This document shows positions 1-8,446 of a DNA stretch of 31,231 bases, piece after piece (the stretch's first letter is position 1; each line of letters begins with the position of its first letter). The translations under genes and the position numbers were made by a program. The DNA comes from Emiliania huxleyi CCMP1516 (taxonomy: Eukaryota; Haptophyta; Isochrysidales; Noelaerhabdaceae), in the NCBI RefSeq assembly GCF_000372725.1, contig NW_005201493.1, positions 170,221 through 201,451 of the forward strand. The letters run 5' to 3'. Below the pieces are notes generated by a model. The model saw nothing but the letters and a program-made list of their open reading frames with translations. It did no database searches and was not told where the DNA came from.

Positions 1-483
1 CGAAAAGGAGCACGGTGCAAGATCTGTCGAGCTCCTTCCAAAAAGAGGGGGCGTGACAATTTATCCTGTAACACAAATGAGGCACCACTGAGTTCACATA
101 TACTTCGCCCTACGGCCGCCAACGTATAGCGGAGTTGCTGCTCCAAGCTCGGGTCTGAGGTTCGAACTTCCAGGAAATTCCCCCCACTGTTACGGCCATT
201 TCCCTCCACGTCCAGACAACGTACAAGAAACTTTTCGCCAGCGGGGGGAGGGAGGGGAATGGAGAGGTGTGGAAAGGAGAGAGAGGGAGGTGTGGGGAGG
301 AGAGAGAGGGGGATGTGGAAGGGAGGAGGTGTGGAGAGGGGGGAGGCGTGGAGGGAGCGAGGTGGGTGGAGGAGAGACCGGTGTTTGGAAGAGAGGGAGG
401 CGTGAGCGAGGGAGGTGTGAGCAAGGGAGGCGTGAGCGAGGGAGGTATGAGCGAGGGAGGTATGAGCGAGGAAGGTGTGAGGG
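1..483 (-). repeat. Last visible helicase intron with 15-bp tandem array
   Basis: No exon could be recognised here. On the minus strand this follows the last recognisable helicase exon, so it is probably its next intron. Positions 392-480 hold about six 15-bp units of the type gagcgagggaggtat; 260-390 is a purine-rich degenerate array on the plus strand. Positions 1-240 are less repetitive but encode nothing resembling helicase motifs V or VI. The rest of the helicase probably lies left of the window, or is lost. Confidence 0.5.
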
Positions 484-3422
484 GAAGACGACGGCGACCT
501 TGTAGCCCGGCTCGGCCGTTGCCTCTTGGACGAGCGCAAACAGCTCGGGCGCCTGCCAGGGGAGATATGGGGAGGTATGGGGAGGTATGGGGAGATATGG
601 GGAGATATGGGGAGATGTGGGGAGATGTGGGGAGATGTGGGGAGATATGGGCAGATGCGGGGAGATATGGGGAGATATGGGGAGATGTGGGGAGATGTGG
701 GGAGATGTGGGGAGATGCGGGGAGATATGGGGAGATATGGGGAGATATGGGGAGATGTGGGGAGATGCGGGGAGATATGGGGAGATGCGGGAAGATATGG
801 GGAGATATGGGGAGATATGGGGAGATGCGGGGAGATATGGGGAGATGCGGGGAGATGCGGGGAGATATGCACCTGCCCGCCGAGCGACGTCACGGTGGAG
901 GCTTGCTCGACCTGCGGACATGTCTCGGACATGTCGCGGACATGTCGTGGACGTGTCGTGGACATGTCGTGGACGTGTCGCGGACGTGTCGTGGACATGT
1001 CGTGGACGTGTCGTGGGCGCTTGCCCGACCTGCGCGTTTGTGTTTGTCTCCTCGCCGACCGTGTCGACGAGCTTGGTGCGGTCTGGGCCTCGCGTCGCGA
1101 TCTGCGCCACGGAGAGCGGGTGGTCTCGGGTGATCTCGGGTGATCTCGGGTGACCTCGGGTGATCTCGGGTGATCTCGGGTGATCTCGGGTGATCTCGGG
1201 TGATCTCGGGTGATCTCGGGTGATCTCGGGTGATCTCGGGCGATCTCGGGCGATCTCGGGTGATCTCGGGTGACCTCGGGTGATCTCGGGTGATCTCGGG
1301 TGATCTCGGGTGACCTCGGGTGATCTCGGGTGACCTCGGGTGATCTCGGGTGACCTCGGGTGATCTCGGGTGACCTCGGGTGATCTCGCGTGATCTCGGG
1401 TGATCTCGGGTGACCTCGGGTGATCTCGGGTGCTCTCGGGTACTCTCGGGTCATTCTCCGAAGTTCAGATCGCCTGCGCCACGGATAGGACGTCCTTGGG
1501 CAGCGTCGCGGAGAAGAGCAGCGTCATCCGCCGCTGCGACGAGAGGCGGCGGGGGGGCGGAGGTGGGTGGAGAGGAGGCGGGGAGAGGAGGCGGGGAGAG
1601 GAGGCGGCGAGAGGAGGCGGGGAGAGGAGGCGGGGAGAGGAGGCGGGGAGAGGAGGCGGGGAGAGGAGGCGGGGAGAGGAGGCGGGGAGAGGCGGCGGGG
1701 ACAAGAGGGAGCCAGAGCGGTGAGGAGAGCAGCAGCGGCGGTGTGATGGCGGCGCGCGCCTCCCGCGACGGCGCCAGCGCCTGGAGAATCTTTTGGATGT
1801 CGGGCCGGAAGCCCATTTCGAGCAGCTGGTCCGCCTGCGCGTGAGAGAGAGACTCGAAGATGAGCGGCGATCTCTCGGCTGCCTCTCGGCGATCTCTCGG
1901 CTGCCTCTCGGCTGCCTCTCGGCTGCCTCTCGGCTGCCTCTCGGCTGCCTCTCGGCTGCCTCTCGGCTGCCTCTCGGCTGCCTCTCGGCTGCCTCTCGGC
2001 TGCCTCTCGGCTGCCTCTCGGCTGCCTCTCGGCTGCCTCTCGGCTGCCTCTCGGCTCTATCTCTCGAGCAGCTCGTCTTCCTCGTCGAAGATGAGCGCCA
2101 TCAGCCCGGCGCACGACTGGTCGAGAAATAGCCGAGGTATGGCCGAGGCACAGCCGAGACATAGCACCGAGGTGTGGCCGAGGTACAGCCGAGGTGTGGC
2201 CGAGGTGTGGCCGAGGTATGGCCGAGGTATGGCCGAGGTATGGCCGAGGTATGGCCGAGGTATGGCCGAGGTATGGCCGAGGTATGGCCGAGGTACAGCC
2301 GAGGTACAGCCGAGGTACAGCTGAGGTACAGCCGAGGTACAGCCGAGGTACAGCCGAGGTACAGCCGAGGTAGCGGCCTGGTCGGCGCCGTAGTTGTACA
2401 GCAGGTCGTTGAGCCGGCCGGGCGTGGCGACGAGCAGCGAGGGCGGCTTGGTCTGGAGAAGGGGGAGAGGCGGCGGCGGTGAGGAGGAGGTTGGAAGAGG
2501 CGGCAAGGTGAGGAGGGAAGAGGTTGGGAGAGGCGGCGGCGGTGAGGAGAGGGAGAAGCAGCGGCGAGGGGAGAGAGGGAGGCAGCAGAGGTGAGCAGGA
2601 GAGAAAGAGAGAGAGAGAGGGAGGCAGCAGCGGCGAGAGAGGGGTGCGGCAGCGGCGAGGAGAGAGGAGGTGTGCGTCAGCGGCGAGGAACGGGGAGAGG
2701 CAGCAGCGGCGAGGAGAGAGGTGTGCGGCAGCGGCGAGCGGGTGCGCGGCTCGCGCCTGCAGCATCCGGACGTCGGACTTGATATTTGTGCCTCCGACGA
2801 CGACGGCGGTGGTGAGGGCGGGCTTGTGGAAGGTGATGAGCTGCTCCGCCTCGTCGCGGATCTGCGACGCCAGCTCGCGCGTCGGAGAGATGGCGAGCGC
2901 ACGCACGCCGCCGCCGGTGGCGGGCTTCAGCAGCACTTCGATCGTCGGGAGCAGAAAGGCGATGGTCTTTCCGGTGCCGGTCTTGGCCTTGGCGATGACG
3001 TCGAAGCCGGAGAGGATGACGGGCAGCGTCTGCGCCTGCACCACCGACATCACCTCGTAGCACAGCACCTCGGCGATCGCCTTCTTGGTCAGCGGGTGGA
3101 TGTCGAGCGACGCAAACGAGTTGCCGGTCAGGTGGGCGCGCGTCGTGCTCGAGGTGCGCGAGTTTGGGTTGGCCTTGGCGGCTGCCGGCCCGGCCGCCGG
3201 CGGAGCGGGGAGTGCCGAGATGGTGTCTCCGTTTGCCTCCGCGGGAGCGGCTCCGTTGGCGCCGCCGTGGCCGTGGCCGTTGCCGCCGCCGCTGGCGCCG
3301 CCATTGGCGCCGCCATTGGCGCCGCCATTGGCGCCGCCACCCCTGTTGCGGCCACGGCCGCCGCGCGGGCGGCGACGAGGGCCGCCTTCGCCCTTGCCGC
3401 CTCCGCCGCCGCCGCTGTCCAT
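484..3422 (-). CDS. DEAD-box ATP-dependent RNA helicase, partial at 3' end
   Basis: ATP-dependent RNA unwinding or remodelling. Exons (minus): 2757-3422, 2378-2452, 2081-2116, 1760-1834, 1474-1533, 1030-1101, 873-911 and about 484-552. All joins are phase 0. The start is the ATG at 3422, followed by a Gly/Arg-rich N-terminus (residues 1-60). Then come the Q motif (F-x2-L near residue 103, VQAQTLP near 128), Walker A AKTGTGKT (146-153), PTREL (180-184), VGGT, then in later exons VATPGR, DEAD followed by QLLEMGF, SATLP, and the motif IV region KVAVVF. The order resembles the MSS116 / plant RH25-RH26 type, but the subfamily is a guess. Donors are GC in introns 1, 2, 4 and 5, GA in intron 3, GT in introns 6 and 7. 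The DEAD box itself is split DE/AD by intron 3. Motifs V and VI are not in the window. Exon joins are inferred from frame and family conservation. Confidence 0.82.
553..872 (-). repeat. Helicase intron 7: 10-bp array
   Basis: A GT-AG intron made almost wholly of about 30 copies of a 10-bp unit, gggagatatg on the plus strand, with tg/cg variants. The ends are near-repeats: gcgcctgcc (549-557) and gcacctgcc (869-877) span the acceptor and the donor. Read through, the minus strand gives a spurious ISPYLPISPH-type peptide. Confidence 0.8.
912..1029 (-). repeat. Helicase intron 6: 11-bp array
   Basis: A GT-AG intron filled by about eight 11-bp units such as cgtgtcgtgga and catgtcgtgga (917-1014). 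A 16-bp direct repeat with one mismatch lies across both junctions, at 901-916 and 1019-1034. Confidence 0.8.
1102..1473 (-). repeat. Helicase intron 5: 10-bp array, 33 units
   Basis: A GC-AG intron. 1121-1450 is 33 uninterrupted 10-bp units of tgatctcggg, with gacc, gctc and tact variants. The 12-bp sequence ctgcgccacgga is repeated exactly at 1102-1113 and 1474-1485, so each splice junction sits at the same point of one copy. Confidence 0.85.
1534..1759 (-). repeat. Helicase intron 4: 13-bp array
   Basis: A GC-AG intron. About nine to ten 13-bp units (cggggagaggagg) lie at 1570-1690. The direct repeat at the junctions is weak here (a shared cgtcgc only). Confidence 0.75.
1835..2080 (-). 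repeat. Helicase intron 3: 11-bp array splitting the DEAD box
   Basis: Best placed as a GA-AG intron. About 16 units of tctcggctgcc fill 1868-2061. The 14-bp sequences at 1818-1831 and 2064-2077 match at 13 positions, so the first bases of the intron imitate the first bases of the next exon. Reading through gives DEEDELLER instead of DEADQLLE. Confidence 0.75.
2117..2377 (-). repeat. Helicase intron 2: 11-bp array
   Basis: A GC-AG intron. About 20 units of gccgaggtatg / gccgaggtaca lie at 2140-2373. The 7-bp ctggtcg occurs at 2117-2123 and 2378-2384, in register with the two splice junctions. Confidence 0.8.
2453..2756 (-). repeat. Helicase intron 1: degenerate purine-rich repeats
   Basis: A GC-AG intron between the DVRMLQ exon and the TKPPSLLVATPGR exon. 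Its content is irregular tandem repeats built from gcagcggcgaggagaga-like units. The repeat across the junctions is only about 6 bp. Confidence 0.7.
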
Positions 3423-3468
3423 GTCTCGAGCGAGGAGTACGAGTCCTGTGGACCGAAATAAAAGAATT

Positions 3469-4083
3469 TTAAAGACTGACTCGGACTGGCACTACAAATG
3501 GCACAGCAGGCGACGGCCCCTTACGGGTCGTCAAAGAGGCCGGCGTACTCCTCCGGCCGCTCCTCCCCCTCCCAATCCTCCCCGGGCTCTGGCTCCTCCT
3601 CCTTCGCCCGCGCCCTCGCCCCCGCCGGCGGCGGTTCCGTGCGGCCGTCGCCCCCGCCCCCTCCCCGCCCCCATCACGGCCGGAGCCGTACCACCCCGCG
3701 CGCACGAGGAACGAGGACTGAGCCTCAACCTCGTCCACCCTCACCGCCCTCACGGCGGCGTCGCACGCCTCAGCCCGCGAAGCGCCAGCAGCATGCGCCG
3801 CGGCGTACGCCGCGTCGCCTACCGCCTGCCTCGCGAGAGACGCGGCGCGCCACTCGTCCTCCAGAGCCGCCGAGCCCCACGCAGGGTCTCCCGCAAGCAA
3901 GCCCTCCTCCCCCCCGTCCGAGTCGCCATCCGAGCTCAACTCGCCCTCGCCCTCGCCCTCGCCTCGCGCCTCGCCGCTCCCATCCTGCGGCTGCGCCACG
4001 CCCCGCGCCTCGCAGCAGCCCCATCCTTGGCAGAGCCCGCCGCACATGCTATGCGCGACGTATGCCTGGCGCAGGCCAGGCAC
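3469..4083 (-). CDS. Hypothetical protein, Ala/Arg-rich
   Basis: An open frame of 204 codons ending 46 bp upstream of the helicase start and on the same strand. It has a Cys-rich stretch (MCGGLCQGWGCC), an acidic run and a central Ala-rich helical segment (residues about 70-115), then an Arg-rich tail. The frame stays open further upstream to about 4180, where it reads ATTDDGWEV, so the true start may lie there. I recognise no family. The non-random centre suggests real coding sequence, but GC-rich DNA gives long open frames by chance. Confidence 0.3.
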   Translation of the reverse strand: MPGLRQAYVAHSMCGGLCQGWGCCEARGVAQPQDGSGEARGEGEGEGELSSDGDSDGGEEGLLAGDPAWGSAALEDEWRAASLARQAVGDAAYAAAHAAGASRAEACDAAVRAVRVDEVEAQSSFLVRAGWYGSGRDGGGEGAGATAARNRRRRGRGRGRRRRSQSPGRIGRGRSGRRSTPASLTTRKGPSPAVPFVVPVRVSL

Positions 4084-4138
4084 CTCCCACCCATCGTCAG
4101 TGGTGGCGAGATAGGGCGCCGCGCAGCGGCCTGTCGAG

Positions 4139-4516
4139 TTAGCCCACCGCCACGCGCCCGCCCTTCGCGCGGCGGAACAAATGCTGGGGGCAGCTAGAGC
4201 TCCCCCAGAGGAGCACTGTTACTAGAGCTACTGCCCCCCAGAGGAGCTGAACAATGTTGCTAGTGTTAACAGTAACAACAGAACAACAGTGGGATCCGCC
4301 AACCGCGACAATAGTCAACGTTAGGCCGGCAAACAACAATACCAAAGAGTTAGGGAGCGCGAACAACACTCGCGCCTGCCCCAGCCACTGGCCAGACACG
4401 CTCTCAGCGCGTCTGTGTTGTCCGCGCGCGTAGATAGACAGATAGACAGCGTCACAGCTGATCGTAGCTAAAACAAAAATCCGCTTCTCTACCTCGCATT
4501 CCTATTGCAACACCCT
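4139..4516. other. Intergenic region
   Basis: Lower in GC than its surroundings. It contains gatagacagatagacag near 4430-4447 and short repeats of the type tgttactagagctact and cagaggagctgaac (4200-4270). No convincing gene: the one open frame on the minus strand is hydrophobic but has no recognisable domain. Confidence 0.35.
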
Positions 4517-4680
4517 CGCCGGCGGGTTGGACTCGCGCAGCAGCGCCGAATAGCACAGCCACCGCACGGCGCAGCTCTCACCTTCTGGCTGCGCCGGCAG
4601 CTCGAAGCCGCGCTCTTGCGCCCACAAGCGGAGATGCCCTCCGCCTCCCCCGCGAGCGAGGCGTGGAAGAGCAGCGAGAC
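4517..4680 (-). pseudogene. Inverted partial copy of the F-box/RCC1 5' exon
   Basis: This stretch is the reverse complement, with scattered mismatches, of 4862-5018, inside the F-box/RCC1 gene. On the minus strand it would encode the same RGFELPAQPEGESC segment. A 2-nt insertion after ggagggcat, relative to the right arm, breaks the frame. The arms are about 160 bp and the spacer, about 180 bp, contains the start of the plus-strand gene. It is either the remnant of a head-to-head paralogue or a local inverted duplication. Confidence 0.7.
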
Positions 4681-4720
4681 ATTGAGCTGCGCACTTCGGA
4701 ATAGAATTCTTTTTCTCCCG

Positions 4721-6151
4721 ATGTCTTTCCCACGGCGCCGCTCGAGGCGCCTCGCCGCCGCCGCCGCCGCCGCGCACTGCCCCCTCCTCGACCTCCCCAC
4801 GGACCTCCTCCTGCGCGTCCTCTCTCGCTGCGACCCCGCCGACATCGCTCGCGTCGCGGCCGTCTCGCTGCTCTTTCACGCCTCACTTGCGCTGGAGGGC
4901 ATCCGCTTGTGGGCGCAAGAGCGCGGCTTCGAGCTGCCGGCGCAGCCAGAGGGCGAGAGCTGCGCCGTACGGTGGCTGTGCTTTTCGGCGCTGCTGTGCG
5001 AGCACAACCCGCCGGCGCGGGCGGCGGCAGGCCAGTGGCACAGCCTCTTCATCGACGGGGAGGGGCGGCTCTCGTCGTGCGGTTCGGCAGCAGAGGACGA
5101 GGAGGACGAGGAGGAGGAGGGTGTTTCAGGCCTCCTTGGCCACGGCGAGGGCGTGACGCGGCTCAACACGCCGACCCGCCTCCCGTCGACGCTGGGCGGG
5201 GAGCGCGCCGTGAGTGTGTCGGTGGGAGACTTCCACAGCCTTGCCCTCACTGCCGGCGGAGCTGTCTGGAGCTGGGGCTGTGCGTTCGAAGGCAGGTTGG
5301 GCCACGGCGACCAGCAGATCCAGCTGCTGCCGAAGAAGGTCGAGGCCTTTGCTAGTCAGTGCGTCGTCGCTGTCTCGGCTGGATACGCACACAGCCTCAC
5401 CATCACCTCCGACGGCGCTGCCTGGAGCTGGGGCTTTGGAGCGCAAGGCAGGTTGGGCCACGGCGACGAGCAGAACCAGCTACTGCCGAAGAAGGTCGAG
5501 GCGTTTGCAGGGCTGCACGTCGCCGCTGTGTCGGCTGGAGGCAGCCACAGCCTCGCCATCACCGCCGACGGCGCTGCCTGGAGCTGGGGCGATGGAAGCT
5601 ACGGCAAGTTGGGCCACGGCGACGAGCAGAACGTGCAGCTGCTGCCGAAGAAGGTCGAGGCCTTTGCTGGGCGGAGTGTCATCGCCGTGTCGGCTGGATA
5701 CTCCCACAGCCTCGCCCTCACCGCCAATGGCACTGTCTGGAGCTGGGGCTCTGGAGACTACGGCGAGCTGGGCCACGGCGACTGGCAGAACCAGCTGCTA
5801 CCCAAGAAGGTCGAGGCGTTGGCGGGGCAGCGCGTCGTCGCTGTGTCGGCTGGAGATTACCACAGCCTCGCCCTCATCGCCGACGGCGGCGTCTGGAGCT
5901 GGGGCACTGGAGACTTTGGCAAGCTAGGCCACGGCGACCGACAGCGGCAGCTGCTGCCCAAGAAGCTCGAGGCCTTTGCTGATCAGCGTGTCGTCGCTGT
6001 CTCGGCTGGAGAGCACCACAGCCTCGCCCGCACCGCTGATGGCGCCGTCTTCACGTGGGGCAAGGGCGAGCCCGGCTGCCTAGGCCACGGAGAGGACCTG
6101 TCGGACCAGCTGCTGCCCAAGAAGATCGAGGCGTGGGGTCCGGGGAAGTGA
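4721..6151 (+). CDS. F-box protein with RCC1 seven-bladed propeller
   Basis: 476 aa from the ATG at 4721; the frame is open further upstream, but that part lies over the inverted duplication. An F-box-like segment (residues about 22-55, LLDLPTDLLLRVLSRC) is followed by about seven RCC1 blades. The first is divergent, with an acidic insert; the next six are near-identical 52-residue units with WSWG and LGHGD cores and the linker QLLPKKVEAFA. F-boxes usually bind SKP1 in an SCF ubiquitin ligase, and RCC1 propellers bind proteins or chromatin, so this could be a substrate receptor. That role is inference. The 156-bp coding repeats are so similar that recent internal duplication or gene conversion is likely. 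No intron was seen. Confidence 0.75.
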   Translation: MSFPRRRSRRLAAAAAAAHCPLLDLPTDLLLRVLSRCDPADIARVAAVSLLFHASLALEGIRLWAQERGFELPAQPEGESCAVRWLCFSALLCEHNPPARAAAGQWHSLFIDGEGRLSSCGSAAEDEEDEEEEGVSGLLGHGEGVTRLNTPTRLPSTLGGERAVSVSVGDFHSLALTAGGAVWSWGCAFEGRLGHGDQQIQLLPKKVEAFASQCVVAVSAGYAHSLTITSDGAAWSWGFGAQGRLGHGDEQNQLLPKKVEAFAGLHVAAVSAGGSHSLAITADGAAWSWGDGSYGKLGHGDEQNVQLLPKKVEAFAGRSVIAVSAGYSHSLALTANGTVWSWGSGDYGELGHGDWQNQLLPKKVEALAGQRVVAVSAGDYHSLALIADGGVWSWGTGDFGKLGHGDRQRQLLPKKLEAFADQRVVAVSAGEHHSLARTADGAVFTWGKGEPGCLGHGEDLSDQLLPKKIEAWGPGK

Positions 6152-6321
6152 TTTGCGAGAAGGGCGAAAGGGGTGATGTATGATACGGCTCTACAATACA
6201 GATAGTGGTTTTTGGGGGGTTTGCAAAGAGGACATTTGCAAAGGGAACGCAGCGTTTTCTTTCTTTACTGTTGAAACAATGAAAGCAGGCGGAACGGCGC
6301 GTACTGCGTAAGCGCTTGGTG

Positions 6322-7745
6322 AGCTGGTTCGGGCAGCCCCATACGCTCCAACATCGCCGTCAGCCCCGACGGCGGCGCGCTGGTTGTGGCAGGTGGCAAC
6401 AAGCTCCGACTGGTGGAGGTGGACACTGGTGAGTTGACATCGCTCGCGGGCAGCGGCGAGGCTGGCGACGCCGATGGCGTGCGCGGCGCGGCGCAGTTCC
6501 ACAACCCAACCGGCGTCGCCATCAGCCCGGACGGTAGCGCGCTGTTCGTAGCGGACAATCGGAGCCACAAGATCCGGCGGGTGGAGGTGGCGACGGGCGC
6601 TGTCGCCACGCTCGCGGGCAGCGGCGACGCAGACGACGCGGACGGCGTGGGCGATGCGGCGCACTTCAGCTACCCATCTGCCGTCGCCATCAGCCCAGAC
6701 GGCGGCGCGCTGTTTGTGACGGACAGCGGCAACCACAAGATCCGGCGGGTTGAGGTGGCGACGGGCTCGGTGACGACAGTCGCGGGCAATGGCGACGAAG
6801 GCGACGCGGATGGCGTGGGCGATGCGGCGCACTTCTGCAACCCGATTGGAATCGCCATCAGCCTGGACGGCAGCGCTCTGTTTGTAGCCGACAATGAGAA
6901 CCACAAGATCCGGCGGGTTGAGGTGGCGACGGGCGCTGTGACGACGCTCGCGGGCAGCGGCGAGGGTGGCAACGCTGATGGCGTGGGCGATGCGGCGACC
7001 TTCGATCAACCAGTCGAGGTCGCCATCAGCGCCGACGGCAGCACTCTCTTGGTCAGCTCAGTCGGTGACCTCCGCCAGGTCTGCGTGATGGCGTCTCCTT
7101 CGCCTCCCTCCTTCGCCCCCAGCGTGGTGCCGCCCTCCACCATCCTGGCTGACTTTGCAAAGACGCGCGGTGACGCGACCCTGCCCACCGGCCTGGTCAT
7201 TCCTGGTCGGCGACGACCGGGAGCGCCTCGAGCACGTCAGCAAGTCCCTGCTCTGCGCCCGGTCCGTGTTCTTTCGGACCATGTTCGGCATCGGCATGAA
7301 GGAGCGCGACACCGCCGAGGTCACGGTGCCCCACACCGACCTCGCCAGCTTCACCGCCCTAGTCCGCTACCTCCTCACCGACCAGCTCGACCTCGGCGAG
7401 GAGGAGGGCAGGGCGCAGCGCGCGCTCGACCTGCGGGAGCTGGCGCAGATGTATCAGGTGCCGCGCCTCGAGCTGCTCTGCGCGCAGGCGCTGCAGGAGA
7501 GCGTCGGGCCGGCGACCGCCGTGCCGCTGCTCGAGGCGGCGCACACGATGGGCGACGGGCGGCTCCTCGCGCAGTGCCGCCGCTACGTGGCCGACCACGC
7601 CGCCGAGGTGCGCGCGAGCGGCGGCGTGCTGCGCGACTTTGGCGTGGCCAAGGGGCTGCTCGGCGACGCGCTCGACCAGGTGGCGGAGCTCAAGGAGACG
7701 GTGGCGGAGCTCAAGGGGGCGGTGGCGACGCGCGAGGCGGAGATT
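6322..7745 (+). pseudogene. NHL-repeat/BTB gene, decayed copy
   Basis: Closely related to the intact gene at 15278-16984. It begins inside the first NHL blade (VSPDGGALVVAGGN), just after an in-frame stop, and lacks about the first 100 residues. NHL blades follow in one frame with HKIRRVEVATG and TLAGSG signatures. Near 7200 two nucleotides are missing relative to the intact gene (before ttcctggtcggc), so the BTB domain (LVGDDRERLEHV through MYQVPRLELLC) is in another frame. It also lacks the intact C-terminal ending. An upstream exon and an intron at the frameshift cannot be excluded, but no splice signals there are persuasive. Confidence 0.7.
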
Positions 7746-8172
7746 TGCGTGAATGCCGCCGTTGAGCCCTTGAGACGCTTGACCCTTGACGGATGCGCCG
7801 GGCCCGGGCGGGGCTGGGAAGCTAGCTCTCATGTCACATATGTGATAGTTTTGTCATATGTGTGCGGCACCTGAGGTGTCATACATCAGCACATACGACA
7901 CCTCGCAGCCACATGTAAAATAATACGATTACGGACTCACATCGTGTTTTGCGGCACTTCTAAGGAGCCGCGGGACTGGCTAGACCGCGAAACAGCAGCG
8001 CAAACCGCCGCGCGAGCGTTCTGACTCCTGTGCTCACCCTCACCCTCCACGTCTATCTCGCTACCCGACACACACGCGCAAACTCTCATACCTCCTCCCT
8101 CTCGCGGGCTGCACACTCCACAAGAGCTGCACAGCAGCCTGCAAGCGTTGGAAAGGGGGAAGGGGACTCAAC
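7746..8172. other. Intergenic region with small palindromes
   Basis: No gene seen. It includes the 12-bp palindrome tcacatatgtga (7832-7843), related catatg-containing sequence nearby, and cacctgaggtg a little downstream. The last part may be 3' UTR of the minus-strand gene ending at 8173. Confidence 0.35.
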
Positions 8173-8411
8173 CTACAGCGCCTCCTCCTCCGAAGCATCA
8201 CCGCCCCCTCCACGCTTCTTGCCGCCGCCGCCGCCGCCTCGCTTCTTGCCGCCGCGCCCGCCCCCCTTGCCTCCTCCGCCGCCGCCGCCGCCACCACCGC
8301 CTCCGCCGCCCCCTCCTCCACCGCCGCCGCCGCCCTCATCCTCGTCACCGTCGCCCCCCTCGTCCTCTTCGTCGCTCGGCGTAGGTGGCGCCACCGCCGT
8401 CGCCGGAGGCG

Positions 8412-8446
<35 letters not shown>

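Noticed and set aside
190..1110. Long minus-strand open frame with ISPHLPISPH-type repeats
   Set aside because: It is read-through of helicase exons 6 to 8 and their minisatellite introns; only the exon parts match the helicase family.
1121..1450. Regular short repeats as a possible CRISPR array
   Set aside because: Units are 10 bp and contiguous, with no spacers; they lie in a eukaryotic intron.
4139..4399. 86-codon hydrophobic minus-strand frame
   Set aside because: No domain and no ATG-based support; likely chance.
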